Source of the DNA: Patescibacteria group bacterium
Lineage (GTDB): Bacteria > Patescibacteriota > Microgenomatia > UBA12405 > JAHJSD01
Direction: 5' to 3'
DNA length: 6,307 bases
Assembly (NCBI GenBank): GCA_018830585.1
Contig: JAHJSD010000102.1
Location: forward strand, 1-6,307
A program made the position numbers and the translations under genes. The notes under the pieces were generated by a model. The model was not told the DNA's origin, ran no database searches, and saw nothing but the letters and a program-made list of their open reading frames with translations. How positions within the stretch are numbered: the stretch's first letter is position 1; every line of letters begins with the position of its first letter. Of the stretch, positions 1 to 5,786 are shown piece after piece.

Positions 1-59
1 CCCCTCGGATGGTGAAGGATAGCAAAAATCCCTCTTCGTCACACCGTCCGAGGAGTCAG
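1..59. repeat. Left copy of 59-bp end repeat with internal hairpin
   Basis: This segment matches 6249-6307 in direct orientation with a single difference (G at 46, A at 6294). It contains a 12-bp inverted repeat: CCTCGGATGGTG at 3-14 faces CACCGTCCGAGG at 42-53, and position 10 with 46 forms a T-G wobble on the plus strand. The 27-base loop carries a small GGAT/ATCC helix (17-20 with 28-31). There is no reading frame and no transposase. The two copies exactly bound the window, which is what an assembly produces when it stops at a dispersed repeat. A circular 6.25-kb molecule is formally possible, but the mismatch and the housekeeping gene content argue against it. Confidence 0.85.
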
Positions 60-158
60 ATGTTACGCTTCGCTCCACTCTGCCGCCTCGGAGGAGTAAC
101 TCCGCTTATTTTTCCACTCGTCTTCGGGTCACTTAAATGGCGAAGTCGGGATTTTTGT
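1..158. other. Structured non-coding segment with alternative pairings
   Basis: No gene is visible here. Several inverted repeats compete for the same bases. CCGAGG at 48-53 can pair with CCTCGG at 3-8 (first hairpin) or with CCTCGG at 86-91. CAAAAATCCC at 23-32, lying in the loop of the first hairpin, is the exact complement of GGGATTTTTG at 148-157, and TTCG at 35-38 with CGAA at 141-144 extends that pairing. GGAG/CTCC (93-96 with 100-103) gives a further small hairpin. The segment lies directly downstream of the minus-strand tRNA-Glu, so it could be a 3' trailer or terminator region. It could equally be a decayed repeat or an undescribed structured RNA. Strand and function are not established. 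Confidence 0.45.
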
Positions 159-161
159 TTG

Positions 162-233
162 TGCCCCTAAGGAGAATCGAACTCCTGTTTCCACCTTGAA
201 AGGGTGGCGTCCTAACCGTTAGACGATAGGGGC
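162..233 (-). tRNA. tRNA-Glu (anticodon UUC)
   Basis: Read on the minus strand from 233 to 162, the sequence folds into a standard cloverleaf. The acceptor stem is GCCCCTA (233-227) with TAGGGGC (169-163). The D stem is GTCT/GGAC. The anticodon stem is CCACC/GGTGG around the loop CTTTCAA, which places TTC as anticodon. The T stem is AGGAG/CTCCT around TTCGATT. The discriminator base is A (complement of 162). The next bases are CAA rather than CCA, so the 3' CCA must be added by a nucleotidyltransferase. It decodes GAA/GAG in translation. The likely promoter lies at 402-430, leaving a leader of roughly 160 nt. Confidence 0.95.
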
Positions 234-240
234 CTCTAAT

Positions 241-316
241 TATTTGGTCATTTGGTCATTTGCCATTAGCCATTTGATCGTTCGGTCATTTAATCATTTA
301 TCATTGGCCATTTATT
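241..316. repeat. Degenerate 7-8 bp tandem repeat (GGTCATTT-like)
   Basis: CATT or a close variant starts at 249, 257, 264, 271, 279, 287, 295, 302 and 309, a regular spacing of 7 or 8 bases. The best units read GGTCATTT; later ones drift to GCCATTA, GATCGTT and ATCATTG. The stretch is AT-rich, lies in the presumed leader of the minus-strand tRNA-Glu, and has no supported gene. On the minus strand most units contain ATG followed shortly by stops, so any reading there gives only tiny ORFs. It is probably a decayed simple repeat. Confidence 0.7.
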
Positions 317-336
317 ATTCCATATTTCTCAAGCCA

Positions 337-388
337 ACCGGGCAAGTACCCGCAGAGACAATCAAAAGCGCGCTTTGCCGGTCCTTGC
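337..388. other. Hairpin enclosing a perfect 12-bp palindrome
   Basis: GCAAGTACC at 342-350 faces GGTCCTTGC at 380-388 as an inverted repeat, 8 of 9 positions pairing. It encloses the perfect palindrome AAAGCGCGCTTT at 365-376. Alternative short helices exist: CGGG/CCCG at 339-342 with 349-352, and ACCGG/CCGGT at 337-341 with 378-382. The element lies between the tRNA-Glu and its presumed promoter, so it would be transcribed in the tRNA leader on the minus strand. It also lies upstream of the plus-strand gene at 480, so an operator for a dimeric protein is the other reading. Confidence 0.4.
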
Positions 389-401
389 GATTACCTCCCC
401 G

Positions 402-430
402 ATTATACTAAAATTAGGTCAAGATCACAA
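402..430 (-). promoter_or_regulatory. Sigma70-type promoter for tRNA-Glu, possibly divergent
   Basis: On the minus strand TTGTGA (430-425) is followed, after exactly 17 bases, by a consensus TATAAT (407-402), predicting a start near 395. The nearest downstream gene on that strand is tRNA-Glu at 233. On the plus strand the same AT block offers TATACT (404-409) as a -10 for the gene at 480, but no -35 element sits at a suitable distance, so the divergent plus promoter is weaker. The start sites are inferred, not observed. Confidence 0.5.
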
Positions 431-465
431 AAACTTTTTTAGCCCGTTTTAAACAATTGCCGGGA

Positions 466-473
466 AGGAGGTG
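466..473 (+). promoter_or_regulatory. Strong Shine-Dalgarno site AGGAGGTG
   Basis: AGGAGGTG is fully complementary to the anti-Shine-Dalgarno end of bacterial 16S rRNA and lies 6 bases before the ATG at 480. It overlaps the in-frame GTG at 471, so that GTG cannot be the start, and it fixes initiation at 480. No other gene in the window has so strong a site. Confidence 0.85.
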
Positions 474-479
474 AATCGA

Positions 480-734
480 ATGGCAGATATTGCTGTCGGA
501 AAGATCAGCCACTATTTTGATAAAATCAACGTTGCTGTTTTGGACGTGGAAGAAGAATCGGTCAATGTCGGTGATACAATTAAAATTGCCGGCTCGGGCG
601 GTGAGTTCGAACAAACAGTAGAATCAATGCAGGTTGAACACGAAAGTGTCCAGACCGCCGAAAAAGGAATGGCCGTAGGACTAAAGGTGGCTCAGAAAGT
701 AAAAAGAGGGGACAAGGTTTATAAAGTGGTTTAA
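480..734 (+). CDS. EF-Tu domain-2-like small protein
   Basis: This 84-aa protein resembles the beta-barrel domain 2 of translational GTPases (EF-Tu/IF-2 type) and the related C-terminal barrel of U32 peptidases. Visible features are GKISHYFDKINVAVL (residues 7-21), a V-GD-I-I stretch (28-36), FEQTVESMQVEH (43-54) and the closing KVKRGDKVYKV (73-83). There is no GTPase domain, signal peptide or membrane segment. Proteins of this size annotated as translation elongation factor-like occur as stand-alone genes in candidate-phyla bacteria and archaea; their role is not established, so binding to RNA or a ribosomal partner is only inference. The ATG at 480 is chosen over the GTG at 471 because of the Shine-Dalgarno site. 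It is first in a tight cluster, 12 bp before the HolA-like gene. Confidence 0.85.
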   Translation: MADIAVGKISHYFDKINVAVLDVEEESVNVGDTIKIAGSGGEFEQTVESMQVEHESVQTAEKGMAVGLKVAQKVKRGDKVYKVV

Positions 735-746
735 GGGGGGCCGGAA

Positions 747-1430
747 ATGATCTATCTTTTTCATGGCGACGATGCGTTTCTAAGCCGCCAGCGTCTTTTT
801 GATGCCATAAGCAAGTACCAGCAGGTAAAACGGCTCTCCAAAAAAGAAGTCTCTTTAGAGAACTTGGCCACCTTTAATCTCAGCCTCTTTTCCGGGATGG
901 AAAAAAGAGCTTTAGTTTTAGAAAATCTTTTCTCCCTGCCCGTAACCGGTTTAAAAGAAATTATTAAACTGATGATCAAACTTGAACCGGAGATAGATAT
1001 TTTTATCTGGGAAGAAAAAGTGGTCACTCCGGGAAAAATTTCCGGCTTAGGAAAAAACTTAAAAACATTTTCCTTTAAATTACCGGCGAAAGTCTTTTAC
1101 TTTCTGGATTCGGTGGGGGATCGGACCTCCAAGATGCCAGTGGTTAAATTAGAGGAAAGCTTAAAAACCTATCCGGCCGAGCTGATTCTATTTTTATTAT
1201 CCAGAAGGTTTAGAGACTTGCTTTTGGCCAAAGTCAATCCGGAATCTTTAAAGGGAGCTCCCTGGCAAAAAAGCAAAATTCTCTCCCAAGCTAATAAACT
1301 GAACCTTGAAGAAACAAAGAAAATGTATTTAAAATTAATCGAAACGGAATGGCTAAACAAAACCGGGCGTCTGGGAAATTCTTTAGAAAACGAACTTTTT
1401 AATTTAGTGGCCGTTTCAACAGACGGATGA
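747..1430 (+). CDS. holA: DNA polymerase III delta subunit-like (HolA family)
   Basis: This is a probable clamp-loader delta subunit, which opens the sliding clamp so that it can be loaded on primed DNA at the replication fork. The start MIYLFHGDDAFL (residues 1-12) matches the usual N-terminus of the family, at the beta-1 strand of its AAA+-like domain. The C-terminal part (about 143-221) has the typical helical collar pattern: LILFLLSRRFRDLLL, then PWQKSKILSQANKL and a final helix with KTGRLGNSLENEL. At 227 aa it is much shorter than the roughly 340 aa of E. coli or Bacillus HolA. The reduction falls in the N-terminal and middle part, and short versions are common in candidate-phyla genomes. 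The match is from remembered family pattern. GGGG-rich sequence at 735-740 is a weak ribosome site. The stop overlaps the cupin start as ATGA. Confidence 0.8.
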   Translation: MIYLFHGDDAFLSRQRLFDAISKYQQVKRLSKKEVSLENLATFNLSLFSGMEKRALVLENLFSLPVTGLKEIIKLMIKLEPEIDIFIWEEKVVTPGKISGLGKNLKTFSFKLPAKVFYFLDSVGDRTSKMPVVKLEESLKTYPAELILFLLSRRFRDLLLAKVNPESLKGAPWQKSKILSQANKLNLEETKKMYLKLIETEWLNKTGRLGNSLENELFNLVAVSTDG

Positions 1431-1837
1431 ACTCAACTAAACCGAAATCTACCGCCGTTAAAATAGAAAAGCCCTGGGGCTTTGAAATCATCCTGACACC
1501 GGAAAATTTAGATCGGGCAGGAAAAATACTTTTTGTAAAAAAGGGTCAACGGCTTTCGTTGCAATACCATGACCAAAAAGAGGAAACCCTCTGTCTCTTT
1601 TCCGGCAAAGCCTTGCTCTGGTTAGAAAACGAAAACAGCGGTTTTGACAAAATTCAAATGCAGCTTAAAAGAGGCTATTTAATCTCACCAATGGAAAAAC
1701 ACCGCCTCGAGGCTCAAGAAGACTGCTATATTTTCGAAATTTCTTCGCCGGAAAAAGGAACCACCTTCAGGCTGGAAGACGACTATGGCCGGAGAAAGGA
1801 AACTGAAGAAAATAGAAAAACCAGGGCGCCCAAATAA
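1427..1837 (+). CDS. Single-domain cupin, mannose-6-phosphate isomerase type II-like
   Basis: This 136-aa protein is a single RmlC-like cupin resembling the C-terminal domain of type II phosphomannose isomerase/GDP-mannose pyrophosphorylase. The family hallmark KPWGFE is at 15-20. Cupin motif 1 (GQRLSLQYHDQKEE, 40-53) supplies H48 and E53, but the usual second histidine is Q50 (HxQ instead of HxH). Motif 2 (GYLISPMEKH, 83-92) supplies H92. The tail has RLEDDYGR (115-122), typical of this subgroup, then a charged, probably disordered end. Binding of a metal and a sugar phosphate is inferred; loss of the second histidine leaves catalysis uncertain. No nucleotidyltransferase domain is present, so it is not a complete bifunctional enzyme. 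Translation is probably coupled to the HolA-like gene by the 4-bp ATGA overlap. It is the last gene of the cluster. Confidence 0.8.
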   Translation: MNSTKPKSTAVKIEKPWGFEIILTPENLDRAGKILFVKKGQRLSLQYHDQKEETLCLFSGKALLWLENENSGFDKIQMQLKRGYLISPMEKHRLEAQEDCYIFEISSPEKGTTFRLEDDYGRRKETEENRKTRAPK

Positions 1838-2008
1838 ACCACCACTAACTGACGTCCGTGGTATTTCACAAGGCAAGCTTCGCTTGTCCCGAATATTGCT
1901 CCTGCTGATACTTAAGATAACTTAAAATTATATGGTTGATAGACCAGTCTCAGGACCAGCTATTGTCGTCACATCGTATCACTGGGGTGATTTAGAATCA
2001 GTCTTGTC

Positions 2009-2078
2009 ATCCTGAACTTTTACCTCGTCGCATGACTGGGTGCGCGCTCCGTACCGAATGGTATTGGGGATTCAGGAT
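2009..2078. repeat. Inverted repeat ATCCTGAA / TTCAGGAT
   Basis: ATCCTGAA at 2009-2016 is the exact reverse complement of TTCAGGAT at 2071-2078, with 54 bases between. The arms sit in the contexts GTCATCCTGAAC and GATTCAGGATCT. These resemble the ends of a widespread intergenic repeat type in which such arms lie next to each other; here they are separated, as if something was inserted or the repeat has decayed. It directly abuts the CCGGG palindrome at 2086. Confidence 0.55.
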
Positions 2079-2085
2079 CTATATA

Positions 2086-2110
2086 GATTCCGGGTCAAGC
2101 CCGGAATGAC
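2086..2110. repeat. REP-like palindrome ATTCCGGG / CCCGGAAT
   Basis: ATTCCGGG (2087-2094) and CCCGGAAT (2100-2107) form an 8-bp hairpin with the loop TCAAG, flanked by G and GAC. Partial copies follow: GATTCCGGGTC at 2117-2127 (left arm only), GGGTCAAGCCCGGAATGAC at 2215-2233, and TCGAGCCCGGAATGAC at 2269-2284. This palindrome type is familiar as a dispersed intergenic repeat in several bacterial groups. The isolated left arm at 2118-2125 can pair with the right arm at 2223-2230, enclosing the GCAGG hairpin between them. Confidence 0.75.
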
Positions 2111-2141
2111 AGTGAGGATTCCGGGTCCCTCTTTCGCTGTG

Positions 2142-2182
2142 CCCTGCCTGCCCCCTGTCGGCGGGTAAACCGGCAGGCAGGG
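2142..2182. repeat. 11-bp inverted repeat CCCTGCCTGCC / GGCAGGCAGGG
   Basis: The arms at 2142-2152 and 2172-2182 are perfect complements separated by 19 bases that include CGGCGGGTAAACCGG. The arms themselves are built from repeated CCTG/CAGG units. The hairpin would be very stable but is followed by CTACGG rather than T residues, so it is not a classic intrinsic terminator. It lies nested between the partial CCCGGAAT repeat copies, so the whole block 2117-2233 could fold as one long structure. Confidence 0.75.
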
Positions 2183-2432
2183 CTACGGAAGGACGGTCCC
2201 GAAGGGATCCCTTAGGGTCAAGCCCGGAATGACCATGGGGGTCCTCGCGACAGTCATACGACGTCGTGTCGAGCCCGGAATGACGTTTAGATAAGGTTTT
2301 GAAACAAGTTCACCTTAACCCAAGACAGCAAGATTCGGGAATCAACCCCTTCCCCGGACTAACGTCCTTGAGGGTATCAAGTTAGGAAAAAATGGTAATA
2401 TCTTTTTAACAGTTAATCCTTGTCCAAAAAAA

Positions 2433-4718
2433 ATGAATAAAGAAAATAAAAACATTCTCTGGTTTGACCAAATCGATAAAGAAGATATTCCCTTTGCCGG
2501 CGGCAAAGGGGCTAATTTGGGAGAAATGACTTCCTTTTTGGACAATTTAGTTCCCCAAGGTTTTGTCGTCACCGCTAAAGCCTACTTTGACTTTATCGAG
2601 CACAACCAGCTCCGCGATAAGGTGGCAAAAATATTAGAAGCAACTAATACTGAACAAAACGATGAGCTGACCGCCGCCTCGGAAAAAATAAAAAGGATGA
2701 TTATTGGGGGCGAAGTTCCGGAAAAATTAGTTCAGGAAATCATTAACAGCTACCACCGGTTGGGCAGCCTGTTCGGCCTAAAACAAGCATTAGTAGCAGT
2801 TCGATCTTCAGCTACCGCCGAAGACTTGCCCGACGCCTCTTTTGCCGGTCAGCAGGAAACTTTTTTAAATATCCGCGGAGAGGCCAGCGTGGTCAATTAT
2901 GTCCGAAAAGCTTGGGCCTCTCTCTTTACCCCAAGAGCAATTTTTTACCGTGAAGAAAAAGGGTTTGATCACTTCAAAGTCGGCTTAGCCGCGGTAGTGC
3001 AAAGAATGGTTCAATCGGAAACTTCCGGAGTAATGTTCACCATCGACCCGGTTACCAATCAAAAAAACAAAATTGTCATCGAGGCTATCTGGGGCTTGGG
3101 AGAGTATATTGTCCAGGGGATTGTTACCCCGGATCACTATGAAATCGAAAAGGGCGACTACCAGATTACCGAGATAAAAACAGTGCCGCAAAAAATGCAG
3201 CTGATTAAAAGAAAAGGCCGCACCGTTAAAACCATGGTGCCAAAAAACAAAATAAAACTGCAGAAACTGAGCAGTCCCCAGATTGTCGAGCTGGCTAAAA
3301 CAGGAGAGGCCCTGCATAAACACTACTTTTTTGCTCAGGATATCGAGTGGGCTTTAGAGAAAGGCAAACTTTATATTCTCCAAACCAGACCGGTGACAAC
3401 AATAAGCTCCGCGGTAAGAAAAGAAGATAGCCAAATCGGCGTTGACGGCGAATTAGTTTTAAAAGGTGATAGCGCCAGTCCCGGAATTGGCCAGGGAAGA
3501 GTAGTAATTATCCAAAAGGCAGAACAAATAAACAGAATCAAAAAGGGTGATTGCCTGATTGCCAAAATGACCTCTCCCGATTACGTTCCGGCCATGAAAA
3601 AAGCCTCGGCGATTGTCACTGAATTAGGCGGTCAAACCTCTCATGCCGCCATTGTTTCCAGAGAATTAGGCGTTCCCTGTGTCGTCGGAGTGGATGGAGT
3701 TTTAAAAGTTTTGAAAAATAACGATCATATTGTTGTCAACGGCGATAGGGGGGAAATTTGGTTAGGAAAACTGAAAAAAGGCAAAAAGACCTCAAAAACA
3801 AGGCTAAAGAAAAAGCAAACCAAGACACGAACCGCCACCAAACTCTATCTTAATTTGGCCGAACCGGAATTGGCCAAAGAGTCTGCCAAAAGAGATGTTG
3901 ACGGTGTCGGCTTATTGAGGGCGGAATTTATGATCGCCCAAATCGGAATTCATCCCCAAAAACTGATTAAAGAGGGGAAACAAGAGCTTTTTATCCAAAA
4001 GCTTTCCGAAGGGATGTTGCAGTTTTGCAAAGCGTTCAATCCCAAGCCGGTGGTTTACCGGGCCACCGACTTCAAGAGTAACGAATACCGCCACCTAACC
4101 GGAGGCGAGCTTTTTGAACCGGAAGAGCCCAATCCATTATTAGGCTTCAGAGGCGCTTTTCGTTACATCAGTTTTCCGGAAGTCTTTCAATTGGAATTAG
4201 AAGCGATCAAAAGGGTTCGAAACAAACATGGTTTCAAAAACCTTTGGCTGATGATTCCCTTCGTCAGAACGCCAAAAGAGCTTTTGGAAGTAAAAAGAAT
4301 CGTCACCGGCTACGGTCTTAGCCGGTCTTCCAGCTTTAAGCTTTGGATGATGGTTGAAATTCCCAGCAATGTCATTTCCCTAAAGGATTTTATCAAGGTT
4401 GGAATAGACGGTGTTTCCATCGGCAGTAACGATTTAACTATGCTTATTTTAGGGCTGGATAGGGACAATAGCGAGGTCGCTTACCGGTTTAATGAGATGG
4501 ATCCGTCGGTTCTTTACGCTTTAAGAAAAACCATTAAAACCTGCAACCGGCTTGGTATTACCAGCTCAATTTGCGGCCAGGCGCCAAGCCAGTATCCGGA
4601 AATGGTAGAAAAATTGGTAAGGTGGGGAGTAACCAGTATTTCCGTCAGCCCCGATGCCATAGAAAGAAGCCGGCAAACTATTGCCTGGGCGGAAAAAGAA
4701 AGGCTGCGCAAAAAATGA
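2433..4718 (+). CDS. ppsA: Phosphoenolpyruvate synthase
   Basis: This 761-aa enzyme converts ATP, pyruvate and water to AMP, PEP and phosphate, the entry step of gluconeogenesis. The ATP/pyruvate-binding domain (about 1-325) has GGKGANLGEM (23-32), VRSSATAEDLPDASFAGQQET (123-143) and LQTRPVT (316-322). The swivelling phosphohistidine domain (about 340-445) has GGQTSHAAIVSRELGVP, with catalytic His404. A lysine-rich linker (446-470) leads to the PEP-binding TIM barrel (about 470-755), with RATDFKSNEYR (543-553), EPEEPNPLLGFRGAFRY (562-578), MIPFVRT (607-613), SNDLTMLILGLDRD (665-678) and CGQAPS with catalytic Cys714. NEYR and the single-subunit layout favour PPS over pyruvate phosphate dikinase. 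Length is close to the usual 760-800 aa. The ATG at 2433 fits the family N-terminus but has no Shine-Dalgarno site, only an A-rich leader. The stop overlaps the next gene by 4 bp. Confidence 0.95.
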   Translation: MNKENKNILWFDQIDKEDIPFAGGKGANLGEMTSFLDNLVPQGFVVTAKAYFDFIEHNQLRDKVAKILEATNTEQNDELTAASEKIKRMIIGGEVPEKLVQEIINSYHRLGSLFGLKQALVAVRSSATAEDLPDASFAGQQETFLNIRGEASVVNYVRKAWASLFTPRAIFYREEKGFDHFKVGLAAVVQRMVQSETSGVMFTIDPVTNQKNKIVIEAIWGLGEYIVQGIVTPDHYEIEKGDYQITEIKTVPQKMQLIKRKGRTVKTMVPKNKIKLQKLSSPQIVELAKTGEALHKHYFFAQDIEWALEKGKLYILQTRPVTTISSAVRKEDSQIGVDGELVLKGDSASPGIGQGRVVIIQKAEQINRIKKGDCLIAKMTSPDYVPAMKKASAIVTELGGQTSHAAIVSRELGVPCVVGVDGVLKVLKNNDHIVVNGDRGEIWLGKLKKGKKTSKTRLKKKQTKTRTATKLYLNLAEPELAKESAKRDVDGVGLLRAEFMIAQIGIHPQKLIKEGKQELFIQKLSEGMLQFCKAFNPKPVVYRATDFKSNEYRHLTGGELFEPEEPNPLLGFRGAFRYISFPEVFQLELEAIKRVRNKHGFKNLWLMIPFVRTPKELLEVKRIVTGYGLSRSSSFKLWMMVEIPSNVISLKDFIKVGIDGVSIGSNDLTMLILGLDRDNSEVAYRFNEMDPSVLYALRKTIKTCNRLGITSSICGQAPSQYPEMVEKLVRWGVTSISVSPDAIERSRQTIAWAEKERLRKK

Positions 4719-5761
4719 AAATCAACCAGCTTAAAGGCCGAAAAATTCTTAATTCTTCAGGAAACTGGACCGTGGAGTGTTTCCTTAAGACCAGCCAGGG
4801 CAGGGAAGTAAACGCCTCGGTGCCCCAGGGAATTTCTACCGGCAAAGAAGAACGACCTCCTGTCGAACCGGAAAAGGCGGTTGAACAAATCGAAAAGGAA
4901 ATTTTTCCACAGATAACCGGTAAGGAGTTAAAACAAGAACCGCTTGACCGGATTTTAACTGAAGGTAATTGGGGAGCCAATGCCACTTTAGCGGTTTCTG
5001 CCGCCTTTTTTAAGTTAGTTGCTCATTCCACAGTTAAACAACTTCCCAAAATAATGATGTTAATCTTTGAAGGGGAAGCGCACGGTAATCCAAAATTAAC
5101 CATCCAAGAGTTTATGGTCATTGTCGATCGAGTAGAGAAGGGGGTGGCTTTCTACCGAAAAGTCGAGAAATGCTTGGAAAAAAAGGGCCTACTGACAACT
5201 ATCGGTAGCGAAGGAGGGTTTTCGCCGAAAGAGCTTAACGACCATGATGTTTTGGATATCATGAAAAAAATGAGCGGAGAAAATATTACTTTAGATATCG
5301 CTGGCAATATTAATCCCCCCACCATCCCCGACCTCTTAGAGATTGTACGACGCTATCCAATTGTTGGCTTGGAAGATCCATTTCCGGAAAATAAACCGGA
5401 GCAATGGCAGGAATTCTTTCAGAAAGTGACCGAAGTTAATCCCAAAATTTTAGTAGTCGCCGATGATTTAACCGTTACCGATGCCGGAAAAATTAAAAAA
5501 GGCGCTTTAGACAAGCTTTTCAACGGCGTAATTATCAAACCCAACCAGCAGGGAACGATCACCGCGGCAAAGAACGCCTTATTAACCGCGAAAAACTTAG
5601 GGATAAAGACTATTGTCTCCCACCGCGGAGAGGAAACTAATGACAATTGGATCGCCGATTTTGCGGTAAGGTTTGGGGCAGATTTCGTCAAATTCGGCGC
5701 CCCTGCCCGGGGAGAAAGGGTGGCTAAATACAACCGCCTGCTTCAGCTTTTAAAAAAATAG
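4715..5761 (+). CDS. eno: Compact divergent enolase (phosphopyruvate hydratase)
   Basis: Enolase interconverts 2-phosphoglycerate and PEP. This 348-aa protein keeps the family plan but lacks about 75 residues of a normal 420-430 aa enolase. The losses lie between the N-terminal lobe and the barrel and in loops around the second metal ligand. Seen in order: a degenerate DSRGNPT motif (NSSGNWT, 13-19), GISTG (39-43), GANATLAVS (87-95), AHGN-IQEFM with His123 and Glu132, SEGGFSP with Glu166, LDIAG with metal ligand Asp194, GLEDPF with Glu220, VADDLTVT with Asp250/251, IKPNQQGT with Lys275, SHRGEET with His303 and Arg304, and VKFGAPARGERVAKYN with Lys326. The serine normally following SHR is Gly305. 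The ATG at 4715 overlaps the synthase stop as ATGA; an in-frame upstream start at 4571 gives unrelated residues inside the synthase gene. Enolase ancestry is clear; full activity is likely but not certain. Confidence 0.88.
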   Translation: MKINQLKGRKILNSSGNWTVECFLKTSQGREVNASVPQGISTGKEERPPVEPEKAVEQIEKEIFPQITGKELKQEPLDRILTEGNWGANATLAVSAAFFKLVAHSTVKQLPKIMMLIFEGEAHGNPKLTIQEFMVIVDRVEKGVAFYRKVEKCLEKKGLLTTIGSEGGFSPKELNDHDVLDIMKKMSGENITLDIAGNINPPTIPDLLEIVRRYPIVGLEDPFPENKPEQWQEFFQKVTEVNPKILVVADDLTVTDAGKIKKGALDKLFNGVIIKPNQQGTITAAKNALLTAKNLGIKTIVSHRGEETNDNWIADFAVRFGADFVKFGAPARGERVAKYNRLLQLLKK

Positions 5762-5786
5762 TTGACTTCTATAGGAAGACCCAAAA

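Larger units (their letters stand above)
1838..2432. other. 595-bp spacer with palindromic repeats, no supported gene
   Basis: No convincing coding sequence was found. The first part (1838-2000) has only small hairpins: CAAGC/GCTTG at 1874-1878 with 1882-1886, and ATCAC/GTGAT at 1978-1982 with 1987-1991. None is followed by a T run, so no plus-strand terminator for the cupin gene is evident. The middle (2009-2284) is GC-richer and made of dispersed-type palindromes, listed separately, plus the 10-bp palindrome ACGACGTCGT at 2258-2267. The last 100 bp is AT-rich. A possible extended -10 (TGG before TAATAT at 2396-2401) could serve the downstream synthase gene but lacks a -35. A 27-codon ORF from 1932 has no ribosome site. 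Confidence 0.75.

Noticed and set aside
302..393. Minus-strand open stretch of about 29 codons reading SQGPAKRAFDCLCGYLPGW and on
   Set aside because: The residues look protein-like, but a stop codon immediately precedes it and there is no usable start codon. It also overlaps the 342-388 hairpin.
1932..2015. 27-codon ORF starting ATGGTTGAT
   Set aside because: There is no ribosome site, it ends inside a repeat arm, and nothing in it is recognisable; it is within chance expectation.
2299..2327. TTGAAA at 2299-2304 as a -35 element for the PEP synthase gene
   Set aside because: The bases 17 positions downstream (CAAGAC region) do not resemble a -10 element.
3770..3840. Lysine-rich linker of PEP synthase as a frameshift or low-complexity insertion
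   Set aside because: The frame stays open and both flanking domains align in the same frame; a charged linker at this domain boundary is plausible.
4571..4714. Upstream start for the enolase giving a 396-aa protein
   Set aside because: The extra 48 residues lie wholly inside the PEP synthase gene in another frame and do not resemble the enolase N-terminus; the ATG at 4715 gives the expected start.
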